A DNA stretch of 64,000 nt from Panicum virgatum (GCF_016808335.1 NC_053141.1:19413756-19477755); one strand, 5' to 3'. Numbered from the stretch's first letter, positions 1-11,730 are shown. The notes: generated by a model not told the origin, from the sequence alone. Numbers and translations: made by a program.

Positions 1-260
1 GAGTTGGTTTTTCCAGGGTATTTCAAGATCTATACACCGGTTAAATCGACGATGGATTTGAGTTAACGTCGGTGCAGTTGTCCAGAGACTTGGTTTTTCA
101 GTTGATCAGTGGACAACTACACTCACCGGTTAAACCGATGATACGTCGGTTATTCTGCCCAAGTTGTAACGGCTAGTTTTCAGAATGGGCAGTTTACATT
201 CATCGGTTAAACCGACGCTGGCTATTGGAGGTTCGTCGGATTAACCGGCTCTAAGCAGTT
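1..260 (+). promoter_or_regulatory. U3 array of CCGGTTAAACCG-type palindromes
   Basis: Repeated words of the form ACCGGTTAAACCGA and CGTCGGTTTAACCGG occur every 40-100 bases up to about 45 bases before the TATA box. Each word is a near-perfect palindrome centred on TTAA. The same array is in the LTRs at 10812-11270 and 22125-22585. Function is inferred from position only. Confidence 0.7.
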
Positions 261-302
261 TACTGGCAGCTTTTCTCCAACGGCTCTATTCTTGTGAGCT
301 GC

Positions 303-312
303 CTATATATAA
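303..312 (+). promoter_or_regulatory. LTR TATA box
   Basis: CTATATATAA lies in the LTR downstream of the palindrome array, so transcription should start near 335-345. The equivalent box is on the - strand of the related LTRs at about 10750-10760 and 22062-22070. Confidence 0.75.
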
Positions 313-1017
313 CCCTCCAATGGGTCATTTTGCACTCTCTTGACACCAGGCAACATTCATACAATATACTATTGTTGAGAGCCACCTTGAGCTTCATCTT
401 CCACACATTTGTTCATTCAATCATTCAAGAAGCAAGACTAAGGACTTGAGTAGAGAGAAGCTTGTGTGCATCCGTTCTTGGTGATCGGTTCTTGCTCAAG
501 TGAAGGCCCTAGCTTGTTACTCTTGGTGATTGGCAGCACCTAGGCGATCTTGGTGATTGAAGGTGTTTCTTCCGGAGCTTGCCAAGGATTGTGGGAGCCC
601 GAAGAAGTTTGTACGTGGCTTGAGCTCCACCACGCCGGGATGGTGAACGGAGACTCTTAGTGAGCGCCCAAGTCTCGGTGACATGGGAGGTGACAAGACT
701 CTTAGTGAGTGTCACAACGTGGATTATGGGTGTGTGCCAACACATCGACACCACGGGAAAAATCCGGTTGTCTCTTGTCCACTCTTTCATTTCAAGCACT
801 TACTTTCTTGCAATTATTCTTGTGCTTGACCTTAGAGATCGTAACTTAGCTCTACCTTGCTTAGTTCCATATCTTTGTTAGCTTGTGTAGTTTGCTTAGT
901 TAGCCGGTTGGTGAATTGAGCCTTACTAGCATTGCATAGGTTGAGGTTGCTTTAATTGTTTTAGAAATTTGAAAAAGGCCCAATTCACCCCCCTCTTGGT
1001 CCATCGATCCTTACAAT

Positions 1018-1030
1018 TGGTATCAGAGCC
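1018..1030 (+). other. Primer binding site (initiator tRNA-Met type)
   Basis: TGGTATCAGAGCC begins two bases after the LTR end. This is the usual plant Ty1/copia primer binding site, complementary to the 3' end of initiator tRNA-Met. Confidence 0.92.
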
Positions 1031-1071
1031 TCGTTACTCATTTGGATCATTAGGCTTCACCGCCTAGAGCT

Positions 1072-3136
1072 ATGGCCAAGATGGGAGGTTCGCCGCCTCA
1101 TTTCGAGGGCAAAAACTTTGCCTATTGGAAAGTTCGTATGGCCGCATAACTTAATGCGATTGCCCCCGAAGTGTGGTTGGCAACAAAGACCGGGTTCACC
1201 GGAACTCCCACATCGGAACAACTCAAGTGAGGAAGTCTTTGCTAGAGTAAATGGCTTGGACTTAGCAAGTGATATTTGGAAAGAGCTAATTAAAATTCAT
1301 GAAGGCTCCACAAAAGTTTGTGAACAAAAATATCACTTGTTTAGAGCTAAATATGATTCCTTTAATATGCTAGCACATGAAAATTGCAATGATATGTATT
1401 CTCGTTTGAATGTAATTGTCAAGGATATTAATGCTCTTGAAGTTTCTAAAATTGACAGTGGCTCCATCAACCGCAAGATTCTCATGCTACTTCCAAAGCC
1501 TAAGTACAATATCATCAATGCTATGCTTCAAAAGGAGAATCTTGATACGATGGAAGTGGGAGAGCTTGTGGGCGAAATTCGCGCTCATGAAATGGGTATC
1601 CTTGGTATGTCCGAAGAGCCGACTACCAGCAAGTCAATCGCTCTCAAAACCAAGGCAAACAAGCCCCGCAAGCTCAAGATGATCAAGCAAGAATCAAGCT
1701 CAAGCAATGAAGAAGAGGATCATCATGAAAGCTCATCCGATGATGAAGATGATGGAGAATTTGCTCTCATGATGAGAAAGTTCACACGCTTGAGTGACAA
1801 GATCAACAAGAAGGGTTATAACTTTGACCCTAAGAGAAGAATGTTCCGGCCAAGGGAAGATGTCAAGAACAAAACATGATATAATTGTGGAGAAAAAGGT
1901 CACATCTCTCCCGATTGCCCCAAGCCGGACAAGAGAAATAAGGACAACAAGAGCAAACATCGCCAGGATTCAAGCGATGATGATGAAGATGAAAAGAAGA
2001 ACAAGAACAAGAAACTTGGGAAGAAGAAGAGCTATGACAAGAAGACCAAGCTCTTCCCAAAGAAAAAAGGCCACACCAAGAGAAGCTTCTTGGTGGAAAA
2101 ACAAGAATGGGTGACCGATGTCTCATCAAGTGAAGAATCAAGTGATGAAGAAGACATCGTCACCATTGCTCTCACCAATGAAGAACCATCGCTACCTCCA
2201 CCTCCTATGTGCCTCATGGCAAAAGATAACACAAAGGTATGTGAGGTGGATAGTGATAGTGATGATGAGCTTGATCCTAATTAATTTACTAACTTCATCA
2301 ATGAGTATACATCCGTCATCAAGAGGGAAAAGGGCAAGGTCAAGCTTCTTGAGAGCACTCATGCCAAGCTAGAGCTAGCTCACTCTGATTTGCTTGACAA
2401 GTACAATGACTTGCTCAAAAAGCACCATGAGTCACTTGCACTTGCTAAGCAAGTTGAAGAGAGTCAGAAAAAGCTCAAGCAAGAGCATATGGAGTTAGCT
2501 CACAAATATCAAGAGCTTGAGTTTGCCTATGAAGCAATTGACCCAAGTCTTGAGAACTCTTTCAATGAAAATATTGAAAAGGTCAATGCTTCTACTTCAT
2601 GTGATGACCTACTCAATGATGCATGTACTACTAATGTTGTGCCCGAGCTTACTCCTTCTAGGGAAAAGGAATTGATGGATCAAGCGGCAAGCCTCAAGAG
2701 TAGTGTGGAGAAGCTCTCACGAGGAGAATACATCCATAAGGAAATTCTCTTCAACAATGCTCGTGACTATGGAAAGAGAGGTCTTGGTTCATTTCCGGAG
2801 CCAAATCAAGGCACTACTCCATCTCCGGAGATCAAGACTAGCTTCATAAAAGAAGTTGGATCATATTGCCAACATTGCCAAGTCACCGGGCACCGCACTA
2901 GGGAGTGTCCCTTGCCATCACATCCTTTCCCTACTTTACCTAAGAATTACTCATCTATGCATCAAAATAACCATTTTCTTTTGAGTAAGGTAAAGGGCAA
3001 GGTGAATGCCAAATTCATTGGCAAAATCACAAAGGAAGCAAAGAAGAAGCTCCCCAAGCAACTTTGGGTCCCCAAAGCTCTTGTCACACATGTACAAGGC
3101 CCAAAGCTCGCTTGGGATCCAAAAACTCAAAATTGA
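1072..3136 (+). pseudogene. Copia Gag, copy 1, decayed
   Basis: Nucleocapsid polyprotein that would package the retroelement RNA. The start MAKMGGSPPHFEG matches the intact Gag of the copy at 21300-19189. Lesions by comparison: a stop after MAA near 1147; a deletion of about 41 bases near 1230 that shifts the frame; a TGA near 1878 replacing the first Cys of the zinc knuckle (a YNCGEKGHISPDC remnant follows); and a TAA near 2281. A Lys/Glu/Asp-rich linker, a coiled-coil-prone stretch at about 2340-2560 and a second knuckle (CQHCQVTGHRTREC) at about 2866-2910 remain. The frame ends at TGA 3134-3136. It is non-functional as read. Confidence 0.9.
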
Positions 3137-3151
3137 TTCTCATGTGTGTAG

Positions 3152-6100
3152 GTGAACTACAAAGCCGGTGGAAAACATTGGGTACTTGATAGAGGTTGCT
3201 CTCAACACATGACCGGCAATGATAGCTTGTTCACTTCTCTTGAAGACACCGGCGATCATGAACATGTCACCTATGGTGATAACTCAAGGGGAAAAGTTTT
3301 AGGTTTGGGTAGAATAACAATTTCTAAAGATTTATCCATTTCTAATGTCTTTGTTTGTAGAAGCACTTAGTTTTAATCTTATTTCAATTGCTCAATTATG
3401 TGATCTTGGACTAATGTGTACCTTTGACAAGAATGATGTTGTAGTGACCCTTGAAGAAGACAAGTCATTGGTATTCACGGGGTTTAGGCATGGCAACATT
3501 TACTTGGTGGATTTCTCTTCAAAGCAAACAAGCTCCAAGACATGCCTCTTCACCAAGTCGTCTCTTGGGTGGCTTTGGCATAGAAGAATTGCTCATATTG
3601 GCATGAGCAACCTCAAGAAAGCCCACAAGAGAGGGATGATCACCGGCTTGAAGGATGTCAACTTTGAAAAGAACAAACTATGTAAAGCATGTGAAGCTGG
3701 AAAGCATGTTGCAACACATCATCCCATCAAGACGATGTTGTCTACCTCCAAGCCGCTCGAGCTACTACACATGGATCTTTTTGGTCCAACCTCATACAAG
3801 AGCATTGGTGGTAATCTCTATTGCCTAGTAATCATTGATGATTTTTCACGTTATACTTGGGTCATGTTTCTAGGCGATAAGAGTGAAACTCCGGAAGTCT
3901 TCAAGACATTTGCCAGAAGAGCTCAAAGGGAGTACAACTCTCCAATCGTGAAGATCCGGAGTGACAATGGCACCGAGTTCAAGAATATGAAGATTTAAGA
4001 ATGGTGCGATGAAGAGAGCATCAAGCATGAGTTCTCCGCCACCTACACGCCTCAACAAAATGGAGTGGTGGAAAGAAAGAACAAGACACTCATCACTCTA
4101 GCAAGAGCAATGTTGGATGATTATGGCACGTTCGAGAAGTTTTGGGCGGAAGAAATCAATATGGCTTGCCATGCATCCAATCGAGTGTATTCCCACCGAC
4201 TCCTCAAGAAAACACCATATGAACTCATCACTGGGAAGAAACCAAACATATCCTACTTTCAAGTCTTTGGTTGCAAATGCTTCATTTATAAGAAGAAAAT
4301 GCTTGGTAAGTTTGTGAGTAGATGTGATGAAGGAATCTTTCTTGGTTATGCATCAAACTCCAAAGCATATAGAGTATTCAATCAAACCTCCGGGTTAGTT
4401 GAAGAAACATGTGATGTGGAGTTTGATGAATCTAATGGCTCCCAAGAGGAGGTTGTTGGCTATGACAATGTAGGTGATGAGGAGATTGATGAAGCTTTGA
4501 AGAAGATGTCCATTGGGGATATCAAGCCGGAAGAGGTGCATGAAGGCAATGATCAAGGGGGAGGAGCTTCCTCATCTACACCAAGCACCTCCACGGCACC
4601 CCAAGTGGATGAAGATCAAGAAAAAGATGATCCACAATCTCAAGAAAATGTGCCAACGCTAACACCCCAAGTCCAAGAACAAGAGGAGCAAAATGTTCCA
4701 CCACAAGCGCAAGTCACTCATGATCCACCCCAACAAGCATCCACGCATATACCGCTAGTGAAGCATGGTCGCATCTCCAAGGATCATCCAACTGATCAAA
4801 TCATTGGTAGTCCTTCCAAGGGAGTAAGAACTCGCTCTAAGCATGCTTCATTTTGCGAACATTACTCGTTTGTTTCGTGTATTGAACCCACTAGCATAGA
4901 GGAAGCACTTGAGGACTCGGATTGGGTGATGGCCATGCAAGAAGAATTGAACAACTTCACCCGCAATGAAGTTTGTGTCCTCGAAGCTCCTCCGAAATAC
5001 AAGAACATCATCGGCACTAAGTGAGTCTTCCGAAACAAGCAAGATGAACATGGGGTGGTGATACGCAACAAAGCAAGGCTTGTGGCAAAAGGGTTCTCTC
5101 AAGTCGAAGGTTTGGATTTTGGTGAAACTTTTGCTCCGGTCGCAAGACTTGAAGCTATCCACATCCTTCTTGCTTACTCTTCACATCATAATATCAAGTT
5201 ATATCAAATGGATGTGAAAAGTGCTTTCTTAAATGGCGTTATTAACGAACTTGTTTATGTTGAGCAAACTCCCGGGTTTGAAGATCCGAGGAATCCTAAC
5301 CATGTTTATAGGTTGCACAAGGCACTCTATGGGCTCAAACAAGCTCCAAGGGCTTGGTATGAGAGGCTTCGTGACTTCCTAATCATGCAAGGCTTCAAAA
5401 TCGGGATGGTGGACACCACATTGTTCACAAAAGACGTCAACGGGGATCTTTTCATTTGTCAAATTTATGTTGACGATATTATCTTTGGCTCAACTAATGA
5501 TTCACTAAGCCATGAGTTTCCTACCATGATGTCTAGGGAATTCGAGATGTCCATGATCGGCGAATTGACCTTCTTCCTTGGTTTTCAAGTCAAACAATTG
5601 AAGGAAGGGACATTCATTCATCAAGAAAAGTATACTAAAGATATCTTGAAGAAGTTCAAGATGGATGAATGCAAGCCGATCAAGACACCCATGGCAACAA
5701 ATGGGCATCTCGACTTGGATGTGGACGGTAAACTGGTTGATCAATCCCTCTATCGTTCTATGATAGGGTCTTTGCTTTACCTTACCGCATCTAGGCCCGA
5801 TATAATGTTTAGTGTGTGCTTGTGTGCCCGCTTTCAAGCAAACCCAAAGGAATCACACCTCTCGGCTGTGAATAGGATCCTTCGGTATCTCAAGCACACC
5901 CCAAGCATAGGCTTGTGGTACCCCAAAGGCACTAGCTTAGATCTCTTGGGATACTCGGATTCGGATTTTGCCGGAAGCCGTGTGGATCGCAAGAGTACCT
6001 CCGGGGGTTGCCACTTGCTTGGGCGTTCTCTAGTTTCTTGGTCGAGTAAGAAGAAAAATTCCGTGGCTTTGTCCACCGCGGAAGCGGAATATATAGCGGC

Positions 6101-6419
6101 CGGTGCATGTTGTACCCAAATCCTATATATGAAGCAAACCCTTTTGGACTTTGGTGTGAAATTAGATAGGATCCCACTCCTTTGTGACAATCAAAGTGCC
6201 GTAAAAATTGCCAAAAATCCGGTTCAACACTCTCACACAAAGCACATTGATATTCGCCATCACTTCTTGCGTGATCACGAAGCTAAGGGAGACATATCTC
6301 TTCAAGGTGTGAGATCCGAGTAGCAATTGGCGGATATTTTCACAAAACCTTTAGACGAGAGTACTTTTGTTAGGCTAAGGAATGAGCTTAATGTATTAGA
6401 TGCGGAAAACGTCATGTAA
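3152..6419 (+). pseudogene. Copia Pol (PR-IN-RT-RNH), copy 1, decayed
   Basis: Domains in order: protease around 3188, where the DSG active site reads DRG; GAG-pre-integrase zinc motif (WHRRIAHIG ... CKACEAGKH); integrase core with the first Asp near 3774, the second in SDNGTEF near 3963 and the Glu in VVERKN near 4071; acidic/proline-rich linker at 4400-4850; RT with YVDD near 5466; RNase H with YSDSDFAGS and [10 protein letters not shown]. Lesions: frameshift near 3340, TAA 3996-3998 (Glu in copy 2), TGA 5022-5024 (Trp in most Pols) and TAG 6321-6323, which is shared with copy 2. The reading continues past that TAG through QLADIFTKPL to TAA 6417-6419. Confidence 0.92.
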
Positions 6420-7049
6420 GTTGCCATGTCATATAGAAAAATGCAAACATATAGGACACTTGTCTAACCATGGTAAGATAGTGATGATCAAGGGTTTAGC
6501 TAGAGGTGGTGGTCCACTTGTTTTCCTCTAGGCTTGTAGAAAGGCTCGTCATGAAGAAGCTTCCCGTGGGTTCAAACTTGACAAGTAGAATTTAAATTCT
6601 TGTTATGCATTTCTTATCATATAGATGTGCACTTCATGTTTACTCTTCTTTCGCATGTGGTTGTAGCTTGCACCATCATTGCATGCGTAAGGGTCACAAA
6701 GGAGATCACTTGATGAAAATGAGACTTGTTTCATATACAAGATCTTAATTCATGAAAAGTGAAAAGAGCAAAGTGTTAGATGCGTTATTGCCTAGTGAGT
6801 CATGTCATGATGAGTTTGAAGCTCTCTATCTTCAATATTCCTATGACAAGGCTCATACATTTTATTTGGCGCTTTGTCTCGCTTTGCGGCTTTTCCTTGT
6901 GTTTAAAAAGAAAACAATTTAAGCTAGTGTGCTATCCTATTTATTTTGAGGGGTAAAGTCGCCTATGCAAGTCCATTAACTTGAGTTTAGTTGAATTTTA
7001 TAAGTTTATTAGACTTAGCATAGAAGAGTGAGCTGAGTGAAGGTTTTTC
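6420..7049 (+). other. Copia copy 1 post-pol untranslated region
   Basis: AT-rich sequence without a supportable ORF, collinear with 15276-15908 (reverse) in copy 2. It separates pol from the internal palindrome array. Confidence 0.7.
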
Positions 7050-7365
7050 GGGTTCACCGGTTAAACCGACGCTTAAAGGATTGAACCCATCGGTTTAACC
7101 GGCGTTACTAAGTTTCTGTCTCAGCTCAGTCAAACCAGGTGTTCAACCGGCGTATACAAAAGTCACAGCATCGGATCAACCGGTGAATGTAACTCAGATC
7201 TGACCCAGCAATCAACCGGTGTTAGCAGTGTTCAACCGGCAAGTTCAAATTGCATATCGTCGGATCAACCGGCATTCAGATGAATTTCTGCTGAGTCTCG
7301 GGTGAACTGAACCGATGCAATCAACCGGCGTTCTAAACCTAAGCATCGGTTTAACTGGCGTTAAG
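7050..7365 (+). promoter_or_regulatory. Internal palindrome array upstream of the third ORF, copy 1
   Basis: The same CCGGTTAAACCG / CATCGGTTTAACCGG vocabulary as the LTR U3, but in the interior between pol and the third ORF. It is followed by GGGCCCACCTGTCATATATG and a very GC-rich leader (7400-7800) that looks like a plant promoter and 5' UTR. Promoter function is an inference; the collinear copy is at 14950-15275. Confidence 0.6.
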
Positions 7366-7818
7366 GAAAATCGCAGGGCCCACCTGTCATATATGTGTCT
7401 TGTGCGCGCCGTTGATTCCTCTCTTCCTTCTCTGTTTCGCCCGACTCCTCCCGTCTCGAGCCGCCGCCGCCGCGCCCTCACTCGCCGATCCCGCGCCGCC
7501 GCTCGTCCACACAGCAGCCGCCGCTCCGCACCCACGCTCCACGCGCCACACACCATCCTCACCGCCGGCCCAGGGCGCCGCCACGTTCAGCATGCGCCAC
7601 TACCGCCCGCGCGCGCGCTCACGCCGCCCGTGCACCACTGCCGCCTGCGCCGCCCGAGCGCCTCCGCGCCGCCACCACTGCTACTCCGCGCCACCGCCGC
7701 GTTCTGAGCCGCCGCTCCCGCACGCCGTGCCTACCACGCAGCCGCGCCTCCACGCCGTTCACGCCGCAGCCGCAGCCGATCAGAGCTCGCGAGGTGTTCG
7801 ACAGATTGCCTGATCGAG

Positions 7819-7951
7819 ATGGGTCGCGAGAAGAGAAAGGGAAAGGAAGTTGTGGTCAAGAAGCCCGTCCGCAAGCGGACTCGCGCAGAGAGAGAGAGGC
7901 CGAGAGGGCCGAGATGGTGGCCAAGGCCACCGACGAGCAGGCATCAGGCCG
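7819..7951 (+). pseudogene. Third (post-pol) ORF of Copia copy 1, 5' fragment
   Basis: The start MGREKRKGKEVVVKK matches the post-pol ORF of copy 2 (ATG at 14559, - strand). A run of GA dinucleotides is two bases longer than in copy 2, which shifts the frame after about 28 codons. The ORF is cut at a deletion junction at about 7948-7951 that joins it to LTR sequence. Only the basic N-terminus survives. Confidence 0.8.
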
Positions 7952-8177
7952 GTTGGTGAATTGAGCCTTAGAGATCAATTCATGTGCTTGACCTTAGAGA
8001 TCATAACTTAGCTCTACCTTGCTTAGTTCCATATCTTTGTTAGCTTGTGTAGTTTGCTTAGTTAGCCGGTTGGTGAATTGAGCCTTACTACCATTGCATA
8101 GGTTAAGGTTGCTTTAATTGTTTTAGAAATTTGAAAAAGGCCCAATTCACCCCCCTCTTGGTCCATCGATCCTTACA
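7948..8177 (+). repeat. Truncated 3' LTR of Copia copy 1
   Basis: Only the last part of the LTR remains, ending in CCTTACA at 8177. The junction is complex: a GCCGGTTGGTGAATTGAG piece at 7948-7970, then a jump back to an earlier LTR position, then normal LTR to the end. All of U3, the TATA box and the polypurine tract are missing. Confidence 0.88.
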
Positions 8178-10041
8178 GTGGGTCACGTCGTGCACGTCCC
8201 TTTGCACTGAAGTCCTGCATCCAAGATGGCTAGCAACACGGCGTAACCGTTTTACAACTCTCTATATTGAAACATTTAGTAAGTGTACAAATGTGATGAA
8301 TACATTGTTGTTAATACACGTCAGCGTAGCGTACTTACTTCTAAAAAAGAGTTAAGTGTGCCCTCGTCCACATTTCGTCGAGGGAAGCCCTCAATGTCAA
8401 GTATGGTTTGTCTCAGCGAGTTCCCCTTAAAACAACCAAAGCAAATGGTTATTTGCCATATGTAACCGAAGCCATTGTATGCAAAAATGTAGTTGCCAGC
8501 TAACATACCACACGATCAAGCATAGGTACAGCCTCAACGAGCCTACCCTCCCGAGTAGAACGGTCGTACACGGTGTCCTTGTCATCCGAAGACTCCATGT
8601 CGGCGTAGTCCACTTCTGTCCACTGCTACCATAGCCTCGTGCGTGTCGTCCTGGAATACCAAGCTAGGTACTCACGGAACTGCTCGTTGTTGTGGGGTTG
8701 CTGGTCGTCCTCGACCAGGTCCGTTCCCTGGTCCCACAGGTGGGGTAGTAGTGCTCCAGCAGGTGGGGTAGCGCTATCCTACAAAAAAAATGATTTACAT
8801 GTTAGACGCATATTTTTGCAATGAAATTATCATGACAAAGCATAAAAGAATAAGAATAATATTGAAATTAATGGTAAGAACTAGTATAATAACAACTGTA
8901 GAACTTATATACAAGGTTTATTGGCACCTGACTAAGAGTCCAAAAGCATGTTCGTGAATTGTGCCCTAGCCTACTGCAGCGGCCGCACTGGTTTTGTTCG
9001 GGCTCTTCCACAAAGGGCCTCACTCTTCCCCTCTTTGTCCTGCCGGAAATCTGGTCCATAGCCATACCATGTCTAGACCTCTTCCTGCTTCCACATTTGT
9101 CCCAACGGCATGCTCTATCGGCAATGTATACCGGCCCCATGTACTGTGGCCACTGACTCTCGTCGAGGAAAGGCTCGAATCGCGGAGACCAAGTTTGCAC
9201 AAGTTTATCTACAGTAAACTCGAGGGGTATGCTCCTCATGTAGGAAAAATTGCGATACCGCGCTGCTGTAATGTATTGAGAGCATGAAAAGTGGTACTGC
9301 CTCGGTCTCCCACATGTGCATGAAAAATTTGACAGAAGGACAACATATTTTCTTGGAGGACACACCTCTCTGTCGGACGTTGTACCTCCCTGTTTCGTGA
9401 CCTCATATTTTCCCATGCTAAGATCGAACAACCTGACCTCATGTGTGTGGGCAAATCCCTTCGCATCGTTTAGATGCTCATTAGGTTTTGATGGCAACAA
9501 GTCACCTTTGTTCTGAAGTTTGACAGCAGCTTCATGTTTGCTGTTAAACATTGCTACCAACTTTATGAATGTGAACTCTACAATAGCATTTACCAGCATG
9601 CCACGTATACCCTTGAGCACACTGTTAAAAGACTCGGCCATGTTGCTAGTCTGAAATGAATACCTCCAGCCAGCTTGGCCGTAAGCTCTTGTCCATTTCT
9701 CACGGTGCCTCAGCAGTCCTCTTAGCTAACTCCTGCCTTGTTCATTTGTGGCCGTCTTTAATTGCTCAAACTTCTCCTCAAATAATTGCACCTCCAACTG
9801 TCGAGCTACTAACTCAAATAGTGCAAAGTTGTCCTTGTCACCATCTTTCGTAAACAAATTCTCAGCAAGGTGACGAGTGCACCAACAGTGGTGCAACGGT
9901 GGGTAGCCCGGAATCTGCTCCTCTACAGCACTAAGTATACCCTGGTGCCTATCTGAAATGACACAAACCTCTCTGCTAGGGCCTACAACATGTCTCCGAA
10001 CAAAACGCAAGAACCATTCCCAACTGTCTTTGTTCTCCCTC
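8178..10041 (-). pseudogene. MULE transposase, C-terminal segment
   Basis: This continues, on the - strand, the MULE gene interrupted at 10041/23027. From 10041 downward: the second catalytic Asp region (VCVISDRHQGI), a CWCTRHLAENLF segment, NMAESFNSVLKG, a SWIM-type zinc finger (CTCGRPRQYHFSCSQ, with Gln where His is usual) and a CCHC knuckle (CGRCSRLGHNSRTC). A putative intron from about 8927 to 8780 (CAG/GTGCCA donor, TTTTTGTAG acceptor) leads to a last exon reading LVEDDQQPHNNEQFREYLAW. That last exon resembles the C-terminal tail of plant-mobile-domain-like proteins linked to MULEs. In-frame TAGs at about 9726 and 8625 show it is broken. The 8178-8520 part is not confidently assigned. 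Confidence 0.88.
10037..10041. repeat. Target-site duplication CCCTC, left copy
   Basis: CCCTC directly precedes TGTAAGG of the LTR. The partner is at 23027-23031. Confidence 0.95.
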
Positions 10042-11715
10042 TGTAAGGATCGATGGACCAAGAGGGGGGGGGTGAATTGGGCCTTTTTCAAATTTCTAAA
10101 ACAATTAAAGCAACCTTAACCTATGCAATGCTAGTAAGGCTCAATTCACCGACCGGCTAACTAAGCAAACTACACAAGCTAACAAAGATAAGGAACTAAG
10201 CAAGGTAGAGCTAAGTTATGATCTCTAAGGTCGAGCACATGAATAATTGCATGAAAGTAAGTGCTTGAAATGAAAGAGTGGGCAAGAGACAACCGGATTT
10301 TTTCCCGTGGTTTCGATGTGTTGGCACACACCCCTAATCCACGTTGTGACACTCACTAAGAGTCTTATCACCTCCCATGTCACCGAGACTTGGGCGCTCA
10401 CTAAGAGTCTCCGTTCACCATTACGGTGTGGTGGAGCTCAAGCCATGTACACACTTCTTCGGGCTCCCACAATCCTTGGCAAGCTCCGGAAAAAACACCT
10501 TCAATCACCAAGATCGCCTAGGTGCTGCCAATCACCAAGAGTAACAAGTTAGGGCCGTCACTTAAGCAAGAACCGATCACCAAGAATGGATGCACACAAG
10601 CTTCTCTCTACTCAAGTCCTTAGTCTTGCTTCTTTAATGATTGAATGAACAAATGTGTGGAAGATGAAGCTCAAGGTGGCTCTCAACAATAGTATATTGT
10701 ATGAATGTTGCCTGGTGTCAAGAGAGTGCAAAATGACCCATTGGAGGGTTATATATAGGCAGCTCACAAGAATAGAGCCGTTGGAGAAAAGCTGCCAGTA
10801 AACTGCTTAGAGCCGGTTAATCCGACGAACCTCCAATAGCCAGCGTCGGTTTAACCGATGAATGTAAACTGCCCATTCTGAAAACTAGCCGTTACAACTT
10901 GGGCAGAATAACCGACGTATCATCGGTTTAACCGGTGAGTGTAGTTGTCCACTGATCAACTGAAAAACCAAGTCTCTGGACAACTGCACCGACGTTAACT
11001 CAAATCCATCGTCGATTTAACCGGTGAGTACAACTTCTGAAATCCCTGGAAAAACCATCTCACTGGTCAATTGCACCGACATTTCATTTCAAACAACATC
11101 GGTTTAACCGGTGTATAGAACTTGAAATACCCTGGTAAAACCAACTCTGGACCAATGCACCGACGTTAATTTCAAACACGTCGGTTTAACCGGTGTATTG
11201 ACTTGTCCAGACTCTGCTGACTTCGTTTAACCGACGTATAGAAATTTGGAGTCGTCGGTTAAACCGGTGTATAGACTTTTTCTGATTTTGCCTTTTCTGA
11301 TTTGAGTCTTGAATGAAATCCAAATATTCTTGAGATATAAGTTGAAAACCATTTATTTGAACTTCTTAGAACCTGAGTGACCATAGTGTGCATCCATTTT
11401 TAATTGACCATGTCCATGCTCAAGTTACTTGGCCTTAACCCCTCTTAATAGTGCGATCACTACAAAACTATAAAACCTATACTAACCTAAGTGTCATTCT
11501 CAACCTTACGACACTTAGGACTAGAAAGATCCTTAGTCTTGATATATATTTGAGTTGAATAACGAGATCGCCTTTTTGAATAATGAAATTTAGGGGCCTC
11601 TTTTGACATATGACCAAATGAGCGATAATGATTCATTAAGCTGCACAAACTCATTAGTCACAATAAAGGTTGTCATTAATCACTGAAACATACCTATAGG
11701 GCCTAGATGCTTACA
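10042..11715 (-). repeat. 3' LTR of Copia copy 2
   Basis: TGTAAGG...CTTACA ends. It matches 21357-23026 along its length with scattered substitutions and a 3-bp difference in the G run near 10066. The U3 palindrome array is at 10812-11270 and the TATA box at about 10750-10760 (- strand). Confidence 0.96.
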
Positions 11716-11730
11716 ATCTCCCCCCTTTTA
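11716..11730 (-). other. Polypurine tract
   Basis: On the - strand TAAAAGGGGGGAGAT abuts the start of the 3' LTR. This is the expected plus-strand primer for reverse transcription. Confidence 0.88.

Larger units (their letters stand above)
1..1015 (+). repeat. 5' LTR of Copia copy 1 (partial)
   Basis: The end ...CCTTACA at 1015 is followed by the primer binding site. The same sequence in reverse orientation forms both LTRs of the element at 10042-23026, whose ends are TGTAAG...CTTACA. The visible part holds the downstream U3, the TATA box, R and U5. Confidence 0.92.
1..8177 (+). mobile_element. SIRE-like Ty1/copia retrotransposon, copy 1 (5' end outside window, 3' end deleted)
   Basis: The order is partial LTR, initiator-Met type primer binding site, gag, protease, integrase, RT, RNase H, a third ORF and an LTR remnant. 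Integrase ahead of RT marks Ty1/copia. A long LTR, two zinc knuckles in Gag and an extra ORF after pol fit the SIRE/Maximus lineage. It is the same family as the copy at 10042-23026, which serves as a reference for its lesions. The LTR in that copy is about 1.67 kb, so roughly 650 bases of this 5' LTR should lie before the window. The right flank starts at 8178 inside MULE-derived sequence, so this copy may also have inserted into the MULE; the left TSD cannot be seen. Confidence 0.9.

Noticed and set aside
7315..7813. Overlapping 130-137 aa frames in the GC-rich leader of Copia copy 1
   Set aside because: Pro/Arg/Ala-rich in all frames; explained by very high GC ahead of the third ORF. No domain.
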